A DNA stretch of 64,000 bases from Diogma glabrata (GCA_963693315.1 OY856186.1:283975792-284039791); one strand, 5' to 3'. Shown: positions 10,951 to 22,430, counted from the stretch's first letter. The notes: generated from the letters alone by a model not told the origin. A program made the numbers and translations.

Positions 10951-12190
10951 CTATAATATACAATTAGTTATAGATTTGTAATTGCAAAAACTAATCCCTG
11001 ATATTTATCATAGTTTGCTTAATCCAGGGTTGGCAATTATTTACTAACATAGTCTATACTTCTTTTTTTCAGGCTTGGGGATTGCATTGGATCAAGATTG
11101 GTGAGTTTAACAACGAATGCTTGAAATAAGGGTTGATATAATCATAGGGGCAACCTTAGTGAAATTATTTGTTAAAGGCCGGACTTAGGTTAAATTTAGC
11201 TGTTGGACTAATGTTGGTCTATGAAAATCATTTCGAGACTTTGGCCAGGTTTGAAATGTTAAAATTGATCTGGTATTTGTCAACCTTCTGCCAAGGCTGG
11301 TCCAATCGTCCAATCGTTTGTGCATACCTAGAAAGAATATGAAAGCAAGTTTTTCAGATGATGCAAAAAAAATGTGTTTTTAATTGAGTTTGTGTGATAT
11401 AGTTCCTTTACATCATGACATCTTCAAACAATAAATGATGTGCAATATTTTTTATGTTCGTACAATGTACATTGTAAATGTAATTGGAATTGTACAATGT
11501 TAATGTAAAAAACAAGATTGCATGAACTTTGTATGGATATTGTATCGGTCGGCATATTCACAAAAACAACCGCATGCAATATTTTTAAAAGTAAATAAAA
11601 ATCTATTGCTTTATCGAATTGTTATTTTAGAGTAGACATTTTCAACGTTTCTGTCCATATCTCATATATTAGAAATTAATTATATATTAAAATGATAATG
11701 AATTTAAATATTAAAATTTTTCCACAGTCATAACGAATCATTAAAACTGCCCCGACTAAAACAAAATAGAAATCAAACCCCTGATTATCGAAAAGTTGTT
11801 CACAAGAAACAATTCATTTTCAAATAACCAAAATTGCACAATATTTTTAATAAAAAACGACAACAATTGTGTTCCATACCTCTTCCACGAAACATAAGCA
11901 ACAAGTAAATTGTTCCTGTTCATTGAATTTAATCAGAAAAATAAAAACGAAAATGAAAACTTGTTAAGCCAGAAAAAAATCAATAAAGTTTATAGATATA
12001 ATTTTCTTTTTTCCAATTGTAATTTGCATTATTACACTCACCCTATACAAACTCCTTTTTGTGTTATTCCCTTTAAAAAAAAAAATACAATTATGTACAT
12101 TATTTCCACTTGGTTATTATTTTACTCGAAATATTTTTCATTACAGTAATAAGTAATAAGACGGAAAAATGAAAAAATCTAAACTGGCAA
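10951..12190. other. AT-rich region, no gene seen
   Basis: No coding frame shows a recognisable domain. Around 11460-11510 there is a loose palindrome built from tgtacaatgtacattgta and attgtacaatgt. The 79-codon frame at 11910-12149 is low-complexity and not supported. Confidence 0.5.
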
Positions 12191-12420
12191 GCCGCAATTA
12201 GACTATTGCAGAACTCTGCAATATTTCTGCAATAGTCGTGCAATGGTAGTGTGTAAAATATTCATTGCAGAAAAGATTGGCAATGAACTCACTACAAAAC
12301 ATTGCAATGAGTCATTGCAAGGTTTTGCAATGAGTTCATTGCCAAACTTTTCTGCAATGAATATTTTACACACTACCATTGCAGAAGTATTGCAGAGTTC
12401 TGCAATAGTCTAATTGCGGC
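12191..12420. mobile_element. 230-bp palindromic MITE rich in TGCAAT
   Basis: It starts gccgcaattagactattgca and ends with the reverse complement tgcaatagtctaattgcggc. The arms pair over nearly the whole length, and the interior repeats tgcaat/attgca many times (for example caatgaactcactac and ttgcaatgagttcattgcc). No coding content and no clear target duplication. Confidence 0.85.
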
Positions 12421-12649
12421 TGTAATCACTGATAGATAAACTTATAAAATGTTTTTTTGAATCTAATTAATTCTGAATTTTTCGTTCATTTAAATAAATA
12501 ATTTATTCTTCCAAAAGCTTTTTAATTGAAGTATTTCAAAATACCTTGAGTCGACCTAATTTAAACTTTTTTTTTGCACGATCAGGCGATTTTGCATTTT
12601 TACTGATTTGTGAATAAACATAGTAAGTTTCGTTTACAAATCACAGGTT

Positions 12650-12697
12650 GGTAAGTAATTACTTACCGATCATGCAGGCGGTAAGTAATTACTTACC
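12650..12697. repeat. Two perfect 18-bp palindromes
   Basis: The perfect palindrome ggtaagtaattacttacc occurs at 12650-12667 and again at 12680-12697, 12 bp apart. This is either a pair of binding-site-like motifs or the decayed ends of a small inverted-repeat element. No gene adjoins it. Confidence 0.7.
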
Positions 12698-13027
12698 GGT
12701 AAGGAAGACCACAAAGTGTGAATAAAAACGGGCTTTATTTAAATAATTATGTAGGAAAATTTACTAGCTTCAACTTTAAATAATATTCTTTTAAAAATAT
12801 TGCAATCAAAAAATTTAAAAGCAATTTATTTTGAAAAAATATTCGATGAAATTAAGTTTTGCAACAAAAAAACCTATAGAATTATGATGAAACGCAAAGC
12901 TTACTATTTTAAAATGACATTTTAAGAAATTTTCTTTAAAACATTAAAACTTGAATTTTGTGAATGAATTTTATTATTCAAATAATTTTAATTGAATTTT
13001 TATTGATCGTGCAAAAAATGCAATAAG

Positions 13028-13143
13028 CATTTTGGGCATTAAGAGTATTACCGATTTCGGATATATTAGAGATCTTGACTTCGTCTCGATCTCAAAACAT
13101 ATATCCCCAATCGGTAAAACACTCTTACTTCCCTTAATGCTTA
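13028..13143. repeat. Palindrome with CTCGATCTC apex
   Basis: Imperfect arms (gggcattaagagtattaccg and cggtaaaacactcttact) flank an apex at 13069-13093 that reads gagatcttgacttcgtctcg then atctc. One degenerate half of the same unit is seen near 31646 (gtgttttaccgattg), so this is a dispersed family. The apex contains cttcgtctcg, close to the cttcgcctcgg apex at 42201-42217. Confidence 0.7.
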
Positions 13144-13859
13144 AATAACTATAACTGTTTGTTTGTTTTAGACTTATCTGCATATCTACTTACCATTTGG
13201 TAGTATTACAAATCTGAAAATGGCGCAGCATTCAATTGACGTTTGATATAAATTTTTTGTGGTAGTTAAGGGGAGGGGGAAGGGTTAATTCGTACGAAAA
13301 AAGGTATGTTTTGTGAATTTTTTGTGACGACACAGTTAAAATCTCTTTATTAAAACTTTAACAGTACTTTAAAGTATGACATTTGAAGAATATTGTATAA
13401 AATTTTCAGGAAGAAATATTAAAAAACACGGCAATGGCAGCAATTATTTGGACGTGTCTCGGAAAAAGTAGAATTGCGTTGCTCATAACTTGGTGCTGGA
13501 TCATCCGAAATCAAAAAATTAAAGTTCATTCGTTAGACAATAGTTTTCCCCGATAAGGGGAACCCGAGGGGTCGGTTTTTTGAAGTTTTAATTTTTCACT
13601 TTTTTGGAACACTTTGAAGGGAAAAACGCGATTTTTTGCGAAAAAAATCGGCTAATTTGTTATTGTAAAATAAAAATTATAAACAAAATTTGCAAAAACT
13701 CTCCAGCGTTACCTCGTAAATTATGTACAGAAATAGTGTTCAAAATCTCAAAAGGATCGGTGCGTAGTTTTGAAGTTATAAGGGGCACCGACTTTGAAAA
13801 CGTGTATTGTGGGAAAAACGCTTTAAAGTTTTGAACAATAAAATATCTGATATAAAACG
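13144..13859. other. Unassigned non-coding repeat-like region
   Basis: A block from about 13440 to 13830 (gtctcggaaaaag, ataacttggtgctggatc, gggaaaaacgctttaaagtt) has the look of a dispersed insect repeat but matches nothing else in the window well enough to define. No protein domain is seen in its short frames. Confidence 0.4.
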
Positions 13860-14140
13860 TTCATAAGCATATGAGTTAACGTTAGATATCACATACCACT
13901 GGCTATAGTAGTGAGATATCACTAGCCAAGGTGTGTTCTTAAGGGTGGTGGCGGATGAACTGTATTCAGTCAACGGTAGCACCCTCAATCTTAGCTGTGA
14001 AATAATCCTTGATGATGGGACGCTATTGTTTTCTTGAAGAAACGAGCCTTCATATAACTATGTGTGGGCTTTGATCTTCAAGAAAGACAGTGCGTCACAG
14101 GATCAAGGAATATGCAAACGGCTGGATTATTGGCAACTAC
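13860..14140 (+). repeat. Dispersed repeat family R, copy a
   Basis: It shares tagatatcacataccactgg, tgagatatcactagccaagg, gcggatgaactgtattcagt and tagcaccctcaatcttag with copies at 15840-16204 (minus), 53440-53665 and 57225-57475. It continues with agacagtgcgtcacagg and aaggaatatgc, also found in copy b. No RNA polymerase III boxes or protein were recognised, so the class (SINE, LINE end or other) is unknown. Confidence 0.75.
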
Positions 14141-15839
14141 ATTTTTGTTTTGTTTCATCAAATTTTTGTAAAAATTTGCTATTTACTTTTTAAATTACTT
14201 TTATTTTCTTTATTCTATCATAAAATATTAGCCTATGTCATATTTTGTCAGTGATAGGATTTTTTGTTTAGTTATCCATTCTTTAACAAAAAATATAAAA
14301 AACAAAAAAAGAAAGATTTATGTCCATCAACACCTTTGAACGTATGTTGTTGTGAGACCTTGGTCTTAAAAGGCTTTTATGTGTTATTGTGTGTGACGCA
14401 TATTGTAATTCCTACTACACAACACATTTTATTACAAAAAAAAATTTTTTTTAAATACTTGTAACTTCGTCAATTTTGCTCCAATCGACTTGAAATTTTG
14501 AAACAATATTCTTAAAGTATTATGCATTCAGTTAAAAAAATTTTAATTCCCTACCCCCCCTTAAAGGTTATAATAAATGTTTCAAATAATAATTTTTTAT
14601 TATTATTTTTCAGCAGATTTTGAGTCAAATTAAAGGAAGCAAAAGAAAGTCTTTTCGAAAGAAAACTATTATAAAATTTAAATTTTCTTATTTTATAATT
14701 TCGTAGGTATAATTTTGGTAGCTTCGTCATTTTTATTTAAAATGTACAATAATTATTTAACAAATTTTTCTGGTGATAAACGGAACAAACAAATGTACCC
14801 ATTTTCTGTAACAATTTTATTTTTACATTTAGAGGGTTCAGAAACACAACTAAAGTTCACCATTATCGTTCAAAAACATCATAGATGACTTCACAGAGGT
14901 TGACACAAAGCTGATACTTCGCAGTTGACTAAAAAGTTGGCTATTTTAATGTTTGTTTTTTTATGAATCAATTGATGTATAAACAATTGAGTCTAAACTT
15001 AAACTATTTATCAAGTTTTTTTGGAAAGTTTGATGAATTTATTTTATTCAAAAGTAGCAAAAAATATTATAAGTTTATATCTAATAAACATTTCAATTAA
15101 TAGCTCATTACAGTCACAGATTTAGAAAAAATTTTCAATATAACATCATATATAATTCTACCGAAAACTGCACAAAATCAAAGTTTGGATTAATGTGAGT
15201 TTTGTAAAAGGCAAAAGCTTTATATAAAAAATTTCATTCTTAGAATGTTTGAAGTTGTTCGGTAGACCCCCAAAATTTCGATAAACCCCCAGAGAACTGA
15301 TAAGGTCTTACCTTACACATTCAGATCAAAGTTATATCAAAATACTGCTACGGATAAAAACTGTGGTGAGTAAGCAGACCAACATTTTGTTGTTAAATAG
15401 TGAAAAAAGTTAGGCGGCAGCACTACTTTGATGGTCCCGAAGATGATTTAGGAATAACATTTATTGAAGTGAGGGTTGGGTCAATTCAAACAGTGAAAAA
15501 CGTGCCAATATGTTATAAATTAGATAAAATTAAAGAACCACCGATGGGAGTTTAATACGAAAAATGAGTTGGTTTTTTCTGTGACAAACTGAAAGATTGA
15601 AGGTGGGAAAAGCAAAACTGCTTTTAAATTCAAATTCGAAGATCACATAATTCGCTTAGTTGCTAGAAAGTAATGCCTCACAAAACTCCTATTGTATATA
15701 CATATATCTCTATATGATTTGAAAGGATTTTATTTCATTTATTCGTTTTGTTTTTGCTTTTGATTTATATTTTAAAAAATTGCAGGAACAAAACTAAAAT
15801 GTAATTTTCAATAATCCAGTTAGTGGCATATTCCTCAAT
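14141..15839. other. AT-rich region, nothing recognised
   Basis: No open frame with a domain, tandem array or clear inverted repeat was found. The short frame at 14264-14464 is low-complexity and unsupported. Confidence 0.45.
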
Positions 15840-16204
15840 CCTCTGTGACGAACTGTCTCCCTTAATGGTTAAACCTCGCATATAGAGTTATATGGAAGCT
15901 TATTTTATCGCAAGGAATAGCGTGCTATCATCAAGGAATACTCCATAATTAAGATTGAGAATGTTTGAGAAAAACGTTGACTGAATGGACTTCATTCGTC
16001 AGCGCCCCTAAGATATCTTAATGATTAGTAATATATTACTGCAATTATCAGTGGTATGTCATATCTCACGTTATATCAAGTGAGTAGGGATTGGAGTACG
16101 CGAGATTATGATTTATAAGTATTATTTAATACTTCGCTATATTTTACTTACTAATTATTCTATAATTCCAAACGCCATAACTAATCCAAGTTATGTTGAT
16201 TCTC
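15840..16204 (-). repeat. Dispersed repeat family R, copy b
   Basis: Reverse-complement copy of family R: tgatatatcacgtt-type blocks, ccactgataattgcagtaat, gcgctgacgaatgaag and attcctcaatcctctgtg all have counterparts in copy a. Its start (on the minus strand) was duplicated in tandem at 16205-16400. Confidence 0.75.
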
Positions 16205-16400
16205 TAAGATATCTCAATGATTAATAATATATTACTGCAATTATCAGTGGTATGTCATATCTCACGTTATATCAAGTGAGTAGGAATTGGAGTACGCAAG
16301 ATTATAATTTATAAGTATTATTTAATACTTCGCTATATTTTACTTACTAATTATTCTATAATTCCAAACGCCATAACTAATCCAAGTTATGTTGATTTCG
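16009..16400. repeat. 196-bp tandem duplication
   Basis: Two nearly identical units begin with taagatatct at 16009 and 16205 and end with ccaagttatgttgatt. They differ at only a few positions, for example aggga/aggaa and cgcg/cgca. The duplicated block overlaps family R copy b. Confidence 0.9.
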
Positions 16401-16552
16401 ATTTTCTATTGTTGTTTCTAAGCAGTTTGAAAATATCTATTTAGGTCTTTTTTAGAAGATACTTGATGCCCGAATTACATACACGATTTTTTGTACGAGT
16501 AAGATTCTGTATTATTTGAATAAATAAAAATACATATGTCTACATATTTATT

Positions 16553-16790
16553 GGGTGAAGTGAATAAAAATAAGTAAATGCTTTAACTTGTTGTTTTTTA
16601 AGTATTTACTTATAATCAAGTGAATAAAATTTTAGCATTTACTTGATAAAAAGTAAATACTTAAAGAATAAGCAAATGCTTGAAAATTAAGTAAAAACTG
16701 ATAAATTTTCTAGTAAATACTTAAAAATATGTGAATAAAAAAGGCAAATACTTTTACTTTTTAAGTAAATGCTTATTTTTTTTAAGGTAG
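16553..16790. repeat. Left TIR and subterminal repeats of the Harbinger element
   Basis: After the terminal gggtgaagtgaataaaaata come at least six copies, in both orientations, of a near-palindromic aagtaaatactt/aagcaaatgctt unit. Such clusters are plausible transposase-binding sites, as known for other DNA transposons, but binding is only inferred. Confidence 0.7.
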
Positions 16791-16837
16791 CATATAACGA
16801 AACTTGAATTTTATTATTGTTAACTTTTCGCAACAAA

Positions 16838-17836
16838 ATGACTGCTTTTATTAATCTTCGAAAAAGAAAAATTTATTTAGAGCACCGAGAAATAGATTCA
16901 GCCCGAAGTAAACAACTTTTGCGATTTAATAGAGAAACTGTACAGTTTATGGCCGATTATTTTTTGGGTGAAAATAACGAAAAAAGAGGTGGAAAAATAA
17001 GTTGTTTTGAAAAAATGGTAATTTTTTTGTGCTATTTAAGTGATCCTGGATACCAAACAGGAGTACATCAAACTACAGTTTGTAAGACAATTTCATTTGT
17101 AGCTGACCGGATTTATGAAAAATCACATGAATGGATTAAGTTTCATGATACAATAGCAGAAATAGAAGAAGCAGCAACAAAATGGCAACAGCGTTTTGAA
17201 ATTCCTACCGTTATTGGTGCATTGGATTGTACCCATGTGGAAATAATGAAATCTCAACAATTTGGTGATAGCTATGTAAACAGAAAAGGGTACCCTAGCT
17301 TAAATATACAAGCAACTTGTAATTCGGATGAAAAATTTACTAGTATCGACGTCCAATGGCTAGGAAGTACACATGATAGTAGAATATGGAAGCTTAGTGA
17401 AGTGTTTCGATCAATTTCACGATTCAAAGGCAAGACATGTTTACTGGGAGACGGTGGATATGGAATAGCACCGTGGTTAATAACCCCGTATAAGAATTCC
17501 AACAGTCGAGAAGAATTAAATTTCAACCGAATTCATGCCAAAGAGAGGGTGATAATAGAAAGATGTTTCGGCCAAATAAAAAAAAGGTTTCCTATTTTGG
17601 GTAATCGAATTCGATTAAATTTAAATAAGGTTCCGAAAATTGTTGTTTGTTGTGCTGTTCTACACAACATTGGCAAGCATTTGAATGATGTGTATGATAT
17701 TGAAGAAGAAATAAATGTTCCAAATATTAACAGTGAGGTATATGATGTAGAGGATGAAGACGGGGACATACAGATACGGATGCAAGGCCAGCAAAAGAGA
17801 TTAGAAATAACAAGAATGTTAAACGCTACACCTTAA
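16838..17836 (+). CDS. PIF/Harbinger DDE transposase
   Basis: The 332-aa protein is of the HARBI1/DDE_Tnp_4 type, the nuclease that cuts element ends and joins them to target DNA. The catalytic triad is visible: Asp130 in VIGALDCTHVEI, Asp205 in LLGDGGYGIAPW, and Glu241 in AKERVIIERCFGQIKKRFPIL-like sequence, giving D-74-D-35-E spacing. The family hallmarks HDSRIW (residues 179-184) and AVLHNI (273-278) are present. An acidic tail follows (residues 286-312). The first ATG is at 16838; upstream in-frame codons have no ATG. The frame has no stop or shift, so the protein could be active. As in other Harbingers, the Myb/MADF-like partner gene (17965-18546) is convergent with it. Confidence 0.93.
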   Translation: MTAFINLRKRKIYLEHREIDSARSKQLLRFNRETVQFMADYFLGENNEKRGGKISCFEKMVIFLCYLSDPGYQTGVHQTTVCKTISFVADRIYEKSHEWIKFHDTIAEIEEAATKWQQRFEIPTVIGALDCTHVEIMKSQQFGDSYVNRKGYPSLNIQATCNSDEKFTSIDVQWLGSTHDSRIWKLSEVFRSISRFKGKTCLLGDGGYGIAPWLITPYKNSNSREELNFNRIHAKERVIIERCFGQIKKRFPILGNRIRLNLNKVPKIVVCCAVLHNIGKHLNDVYDIEEEINVPNINSEVYDVEDEDGDIQIRMQGQQKRLEITRMLNATP

Positions 17837-18725
17837 AATAATAATTTGTTTTATTTCATATTATGTAACAAGTATAAATAATAAATTTGGTAAATTATAA
17901 ATTTATAAATTCAGATAATTCATTTTCAATATTTTCATTGAATGTTATTTGATATTCATCAGGATCATTATCGCATTATTTATCTTTAAGGCTTTGCATT
18001 AAAATTGTTTCTTTTGTAATCCGCAATTTTGTCAGTTCCAATGGTTTTATTGCAACCAACCTTTGCAGTTCAGGTGTTGTAAGCTTTTGTGTTTGTTTCA
18101 GAATTTAACAGAAATTCCTTACTTTAATTTTTGATGTTGTCATCTCTTTTAAACCAATATTATCTGTTTTTGACAGGCCAACTGTTGCAGCACCTGGTAC
18201 TTTTTGAAAAACAGGGTTTTCATCAAACTGCATAAGCTCCATAAAATCTTTCTCCCATGGCAACAGTTTTATTAGCTTATTGTTGTTTGATTTTTACCGG
18301 TTTTCTTTTTATCTCCGTTTTCATGTTGTTTGATTTATTTTTAAGTTTAATGATATCTTGTGTTTTCACTGTTTTCTTTTCAAGATCAATTTTAAAACTT
18401 TTCCAAGCATTTTCTTTGGATTTAGTTAAATTGGTGGTCATGCCACGATTTAATAAAATAGAGAAGTTCTTTAAAACAGAAACGAAACTTGAGCGTTCAT
18501 CGTTGCCTAAGCCCGATTCTTCCTCGTCACCTGACATATTGGACATATTTTATTTTATTATTATTTGTCGATCGATTAAATTGAATTTATTATATACTTA
18601 TGCCACTATTTTGTATTTAAATTAAATGATATGTTTATTCTATCTTTATATAATAAGAATATCTTCTATAATAAGAAAACAAAGTTCATTTTAAATACTC
18701 AGATTGCTTTGATCGTATTTTTTTC
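17780..18725. repeat. Left arm of a long inverted duplication inside the Harbinger element
   Basis: This stretch is repeated in reverse complement at 20125-21155. It covers the last about 55 bp of the transposase gene and the whole partner gene, ending near actcagattgctttgatc. The arms are highly similar, differing by scattered substitutions and small indels. Confidence 0.9.
17965..18546 (-). pseudogene. Harbinger Myb/MADF-like partner gene, copy 1
   Basis: The reading begins MSNMSGDEEESG and includes TNLTKSKENAWKSFKIDLEK and DIIKLKNKSNNMKTEIKRK, which fit the trihelix Myb/SANT/MADF-like DNA-binding domain of the second Harbinger protein, thought to bring the transposase to the nucleus and element ends. 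A frame change occurs near 18280. It then reads LPWEKDFMELMQFDENPVFQ, another stop within the KVRNFC stretch, and a C-terminal ELTKLRITKETILMQSLKDK. Convergent with the transposase. Broken in this copy. The domain call is from pattern recognition and is moderately sure. Confidence 0.7.
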
Positions 18726-18729
18726 TATT

Positions 18730-20120
18730 AGGAAAATTTTCATATTCAAATTTTCACAAATTTCCAATACTACGAAATGGAATTTGCACCAATACTGTAC
18801 GTCCCATACAAGGTTGTACAACTGGTCCAGTAATGCTCCATTACTAGCAGCCAGTAATGCAGCAATGGGCGAGTAGTGGCAACCACGACTGAGCCATTAA
18901 CATAATTTTACTGGATGATAACTTCAGACAATAAATGGTTGCCATTCATGGGCCAGAGAAAAAGCAAAAGTAATGGCCCATACCAGGTTGTACAATTGGC
19001 CTAGTAACGGGCCAATAATGATGACCAGCATTGTAGTAATGACCAAATACTGGCAACCATGACTAGGCCGTTAAAAAAAATATACATTATTATCACATGT
19101 AAATTTAAATAAATTAAATACAAACTAATTTAAAATAAAATAAAAATGACGGAAAAAAATTCAAAACTCCCCATACTACTGGTTCAGTTGCAAGAATGGC
19201 TGAGTAATGGCAAACATAACTGCCAGTACTCCGCCATTAAAAGAAATATAAAATAATGTTTTCAGCCATAAATTTAAATAAACTATTTACAAAATAATTA
19301 AAATTAAATGATAAGGAAAATAAATTAAAACATATACCAACCTTTTCTATATTATTATAGTCTTTCAACCGACAAGGCGATATGTGGCTATATATGTGAA
19401 ATTTTTCGAACTATCTATTTCTAAAAGGGATAATAGTAAAATTTAAAAAAATGACATAGATCGGCAAATTCATGGCTACACTACTGGCCCAATAACAATA
19501 GCTAATTAATGTTAACCATTAACGGGCCATTGCTTGACCATTCAAAGTAAACTGCAGTGGCAATTTTCTTTAAACGGTATATTGGCCGATTCATGGTTCC
19601 GGTAATGGCACGATAACAATAGCCAAGTAATATTTACCATTCATGGGCCATTGCTTGGCTATTTTCTGTAAACCATAGATCGGCCGATGAATGGTTCTAG
19701 TATTGGCTCAATAACAATAGCCAAGTACTGTTAACCATTAATGGGCCAGTGTTGGCCGTATGTCAATGTCTGGCAAAACCTACTTGGGACGTATCTAATA
19801 TGCAAATACATATCATATCATATACAACTGCGAAAATTTTGTATGCACTGTGAATGTAGAAAAGTGGCTACCAAAACCGTAAACTATATGCCATTTATGA
19901 TGAAAAACCTGAAAAAAATCGAAATTTGAACTTGACCATTTTTGATTTTCCTAAAACTTGGCATATAAGTAGTATAGACAAAATAAAAAATACTACTTAT
20001 TTTACATTTTTTTTAAAAGCTTTATTTAAGCATAGGGGGCACCCCAACATATATGCAAAATGAACATTTTGTCAATCCGATGTAACTTTGAAGAAATTTG
20101 TAATTAAAAATATTCTCATT
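18730..20120. repeat. Central array of diverged repeats with TGGCC and ATGG motifs
   Basis: Two kinds of subrepeat are seen. One has catacaaggttgtacaactgg (18809) and cataccaggttgtacaattg (about 18979), about 170 bp apart. The other has caataacaatagccaagta-type blocks near 19490, 19605 and 19708, about 100-115 bp apart. It is the spacer between the inverted arms and is GC-richer than its surroundings. No coding content. Confidence 0.7.
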
Positions 20121-20124
20121 CGAA

Positions 20125-21155
20125 AAAAGTATGATCAAAGCAATCTGAGTAATTAAAACAAACTTTGTTTTATTATTATAGAAGATAGATCAAAAACGTA
20201 TATTTTGTTTATTGTTACCTAGGTGATTTGCTGTAGAAAAGTAAAGAAACCAATAATTTTAAACAAAATACATATTTTTTGAATAAACATATCATTTAGT
20301 TTAAATACAAACTAGTGGCATAAGCATATTATAATAAATTCAATTTAATCGATCGACAAATAATAATAAAATAAAATATGTCCAATATGTCAGGTGACGA
20401 GGAAGAATCAGGCTTAGATGAACGATGAACGCTCAAGTTTCGTTTCTGTTTTAAAGAACTTCTCTATTTTATTAAATCGTGGCATGACCACCAATTTAAC
20501 TAAATCCAAAGAAAATGCTTGGAAAAGTTTTAAAATTGATCTTGAAAAGAAAACAGGGAAAACACAAGATATCATTAAACTTAAAAAAAAATTAAACAAC
20601 ATGAAAACGGAGATAAAAAGAAAACCGATAAAAATCAAACAGGTAATAAGCTAATAAAACTGTTGCCATGGGAGAAAGATTTTATGGAGCTTATTCAGTT
20701 TGATGAGAACCCTGTTTTTCAAAAAGTACCAGGTGCTGCAACAGTTGGCCTGTCAAAAACAGATAATATTGTTTTAAAAGAGATAACAACATCAAAAATT
20801 AAAGTAAAAAAAATTCTGTTAAATTCTGAAACAACAGAAACACAAAAGCTTACAACACCTGAACTGCAAAGGTTGGTTTTAATAAAACAATTGGAACTGA
20901 CAAAATTGAAGATTACAAAAGAAACAATTTTAATGCAAAGCCTTAAAGATAAATAATGCGATAATGATCCCGATGAATATCAAATAACATTCAATGAAAA
21001 TATTGAAAATGAATTATCTGAATTTATAAATTTATAATTTAGCAGATTTATTATTTATACTTGTTACATAATATGAAATAAAACAAATTATTATTTTAAG
21101 GTGTAGCGTTTAAAATTCTTGTTATTTCTAATCTCTTTTGCTGGCCTTGCATCAT
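20125..21155. repeat. Right arm of the inverted duplication
   Basis: Reverse complement of 17780-18725. It ends with ggtgtagcgtttaaaattct and tctcttttgctggccttgca, which are the antisense of the 3' end of the transposase gene (17785-17840). The duplicated unit therefore started inside that gene. Confidence 0.9.
20378..20956 (+). pseudogene. Harbinger Myb/MADF-like partner gene, copy 2
   Basis: Inverted copy of 17965-18546. It reads MSNMSGDEEESGL, then a frameshift, DERSSFVSVLKNFSILLNRG, the trihelix-like TNLTKSKENAWKSFKIDLEK, and after another 1-nt shift near 20640 LPWEKDFMELIQFDENPVFQ through ELTKLKITKETILMQSLKDK to a stop at 20954-20956. The C-terminal 97 codons are intact, better kept than in copy 1. 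It has no transposase partner next to it on its own side. Confidence 0.7.
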
Positions 21156-22430
21156 ACAGGTTCACTTAAACTGGGTTCATTTGGCATTTCACTTCATTTA
21201 AACATTGGGCAAAATGGCGGGGGTCTTCCGAACACCTCTAAGTTTAATTCTTGAATAACTTCTAATCCAGGCTTATGATCTTATGGAAACTTGGTATATA
21301 AGGTTTTAGTACTGTGGCCAATATTTCTGCATACCAACTTCCAGTTTGTCACTTCCGGTTAAAAAGTTTTTCAGGTGTTCATCCCTACTGTAGCCTACAA
21401 TTACCGATCGATTATCATGAAACACTGTTAAAAGCTTTCAAGTAACATTAGAAAGATTTTACCAGCTTTTGGAGTACATTGGAAAAAGCTTGGGGGGTCC
21501 ACCATACAACAGGTGGTTTTTACCACCATGTTTTTTATGTATATTCGGAGCATAATAGATTCGTTCGTGTATGAATTTTGATGACACTTTGGAAAAAGAT
21601 GCAAATATGTATGGCAAGAAACTGATTAGTTTTTGAGCGATAGTGAACAAAGTGGTGGGGGTGTCCCATACACCTGTTTTTTTAAAAGCTCAATAACATC
21701 TGTACCTGATAATCAAATTGAATGAAACTTGGTACATAAGCATTTGGTACGGTTCACAATAGTTCTGCATCCCAAATTCCGGTTTTTCACTTCGGGTAAA
21801 CATTTTTTTTGTAGTTTTTTGAAGTTTTTTCAGTGCCTTTATGCATACTACAGCCTATAATAATGAAATGATTATGATGAAACTTATGGAAAATGTTCCA
21901 ATTAGTGTGAGAAGATAATTATCATCTTTTGGAACATATTCATTGAAGTGGGGGTCTACCATATAACTGCTGACTTTTCACACTTTGTTTTTAAAGTTTG
22001 TTGGGAGCATATACAGACTTCATTCATTAATCACTTTTAATGACAGTTTGAAAAAAGATGAAGATTTAAATCACAAAGAACTGATTCGTTTTTGGACAAT
22101 ATTGGGATAGGTGGTGGAAGCTCCCGCGCAAAAATGTTTATTGTTTCAATGTTTGTTGGGAGCATACAACATTCGTTGATGAATTTTGATGACACTTTAG
22201 AAAAAGATGCAAATATGTATGGCAAGGAACTGATGAGATTTTTAGCGATAGTGAACAAAGTGGTAGGGGTCCGCCGAGTTTTTGTTTTTTTGGAAGCTTA
22301 ATAACATCTGTATCTGATAATCGAATTGGATGAAACTTGGTACATACACATTTAGTACGGTTCACAACAGTTCTGCATCCCAACTGCCGCGGTTTGTTAC
22401 TTCCGCTTAAATTTTTTTTTTACTTTTTCT
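21156..22430. repeat. Diverged tandem repeats within the Harbinger element
   Basis: Blocks recur: aaacttggtatataagg (21290), gaaacttggtacataagc (21735) and gaaacttggtacatacac (22333), each followed by a gcatcccaa-type block and cttccg. Another block, aatatgtatggcaagaaact (21605), returns at 22213. Periods are roughly 450-600 bp. Short frames in this region are by-products and carry no domain. Confidence 0.75.

Larger units (their letters stand above)
8808..10960 (-). mobile_element. Tyrosine-recombinase element 1 with inverted ends
   Basis: One tyrosine-recombinase gene lies between inverted ends of about 280-320 bp: 8808-9080 and 10640-10960. Shared blocks are atcaagggatgttaatta/taattaacatcctcataat, ggtaattgacatctaataa, aagtatttgata/acttgataaaaat and tactatggctttatgtaaa. 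Each end is also internally palindromic, so each end could fold into a hairpin. Crypton-type tyrosine-recombinase elements are generally described as lacking inverted ends, and DIRS elements carry a reverse transcriptase, which is absent here. The architecture is therefore unusual. A palindromic MITE (9102-9375) is nested inside. Exact termini and target duplication are unresolved. Confidence 0.6.

Noticed and set aside
13440..13830. Possible coding or structured RNA in a block with gggaaaaacgctttaaag
   Set aside because: It resembles a dispersed non-coding repeat, but no second copy in the window and no domain support a firm call.
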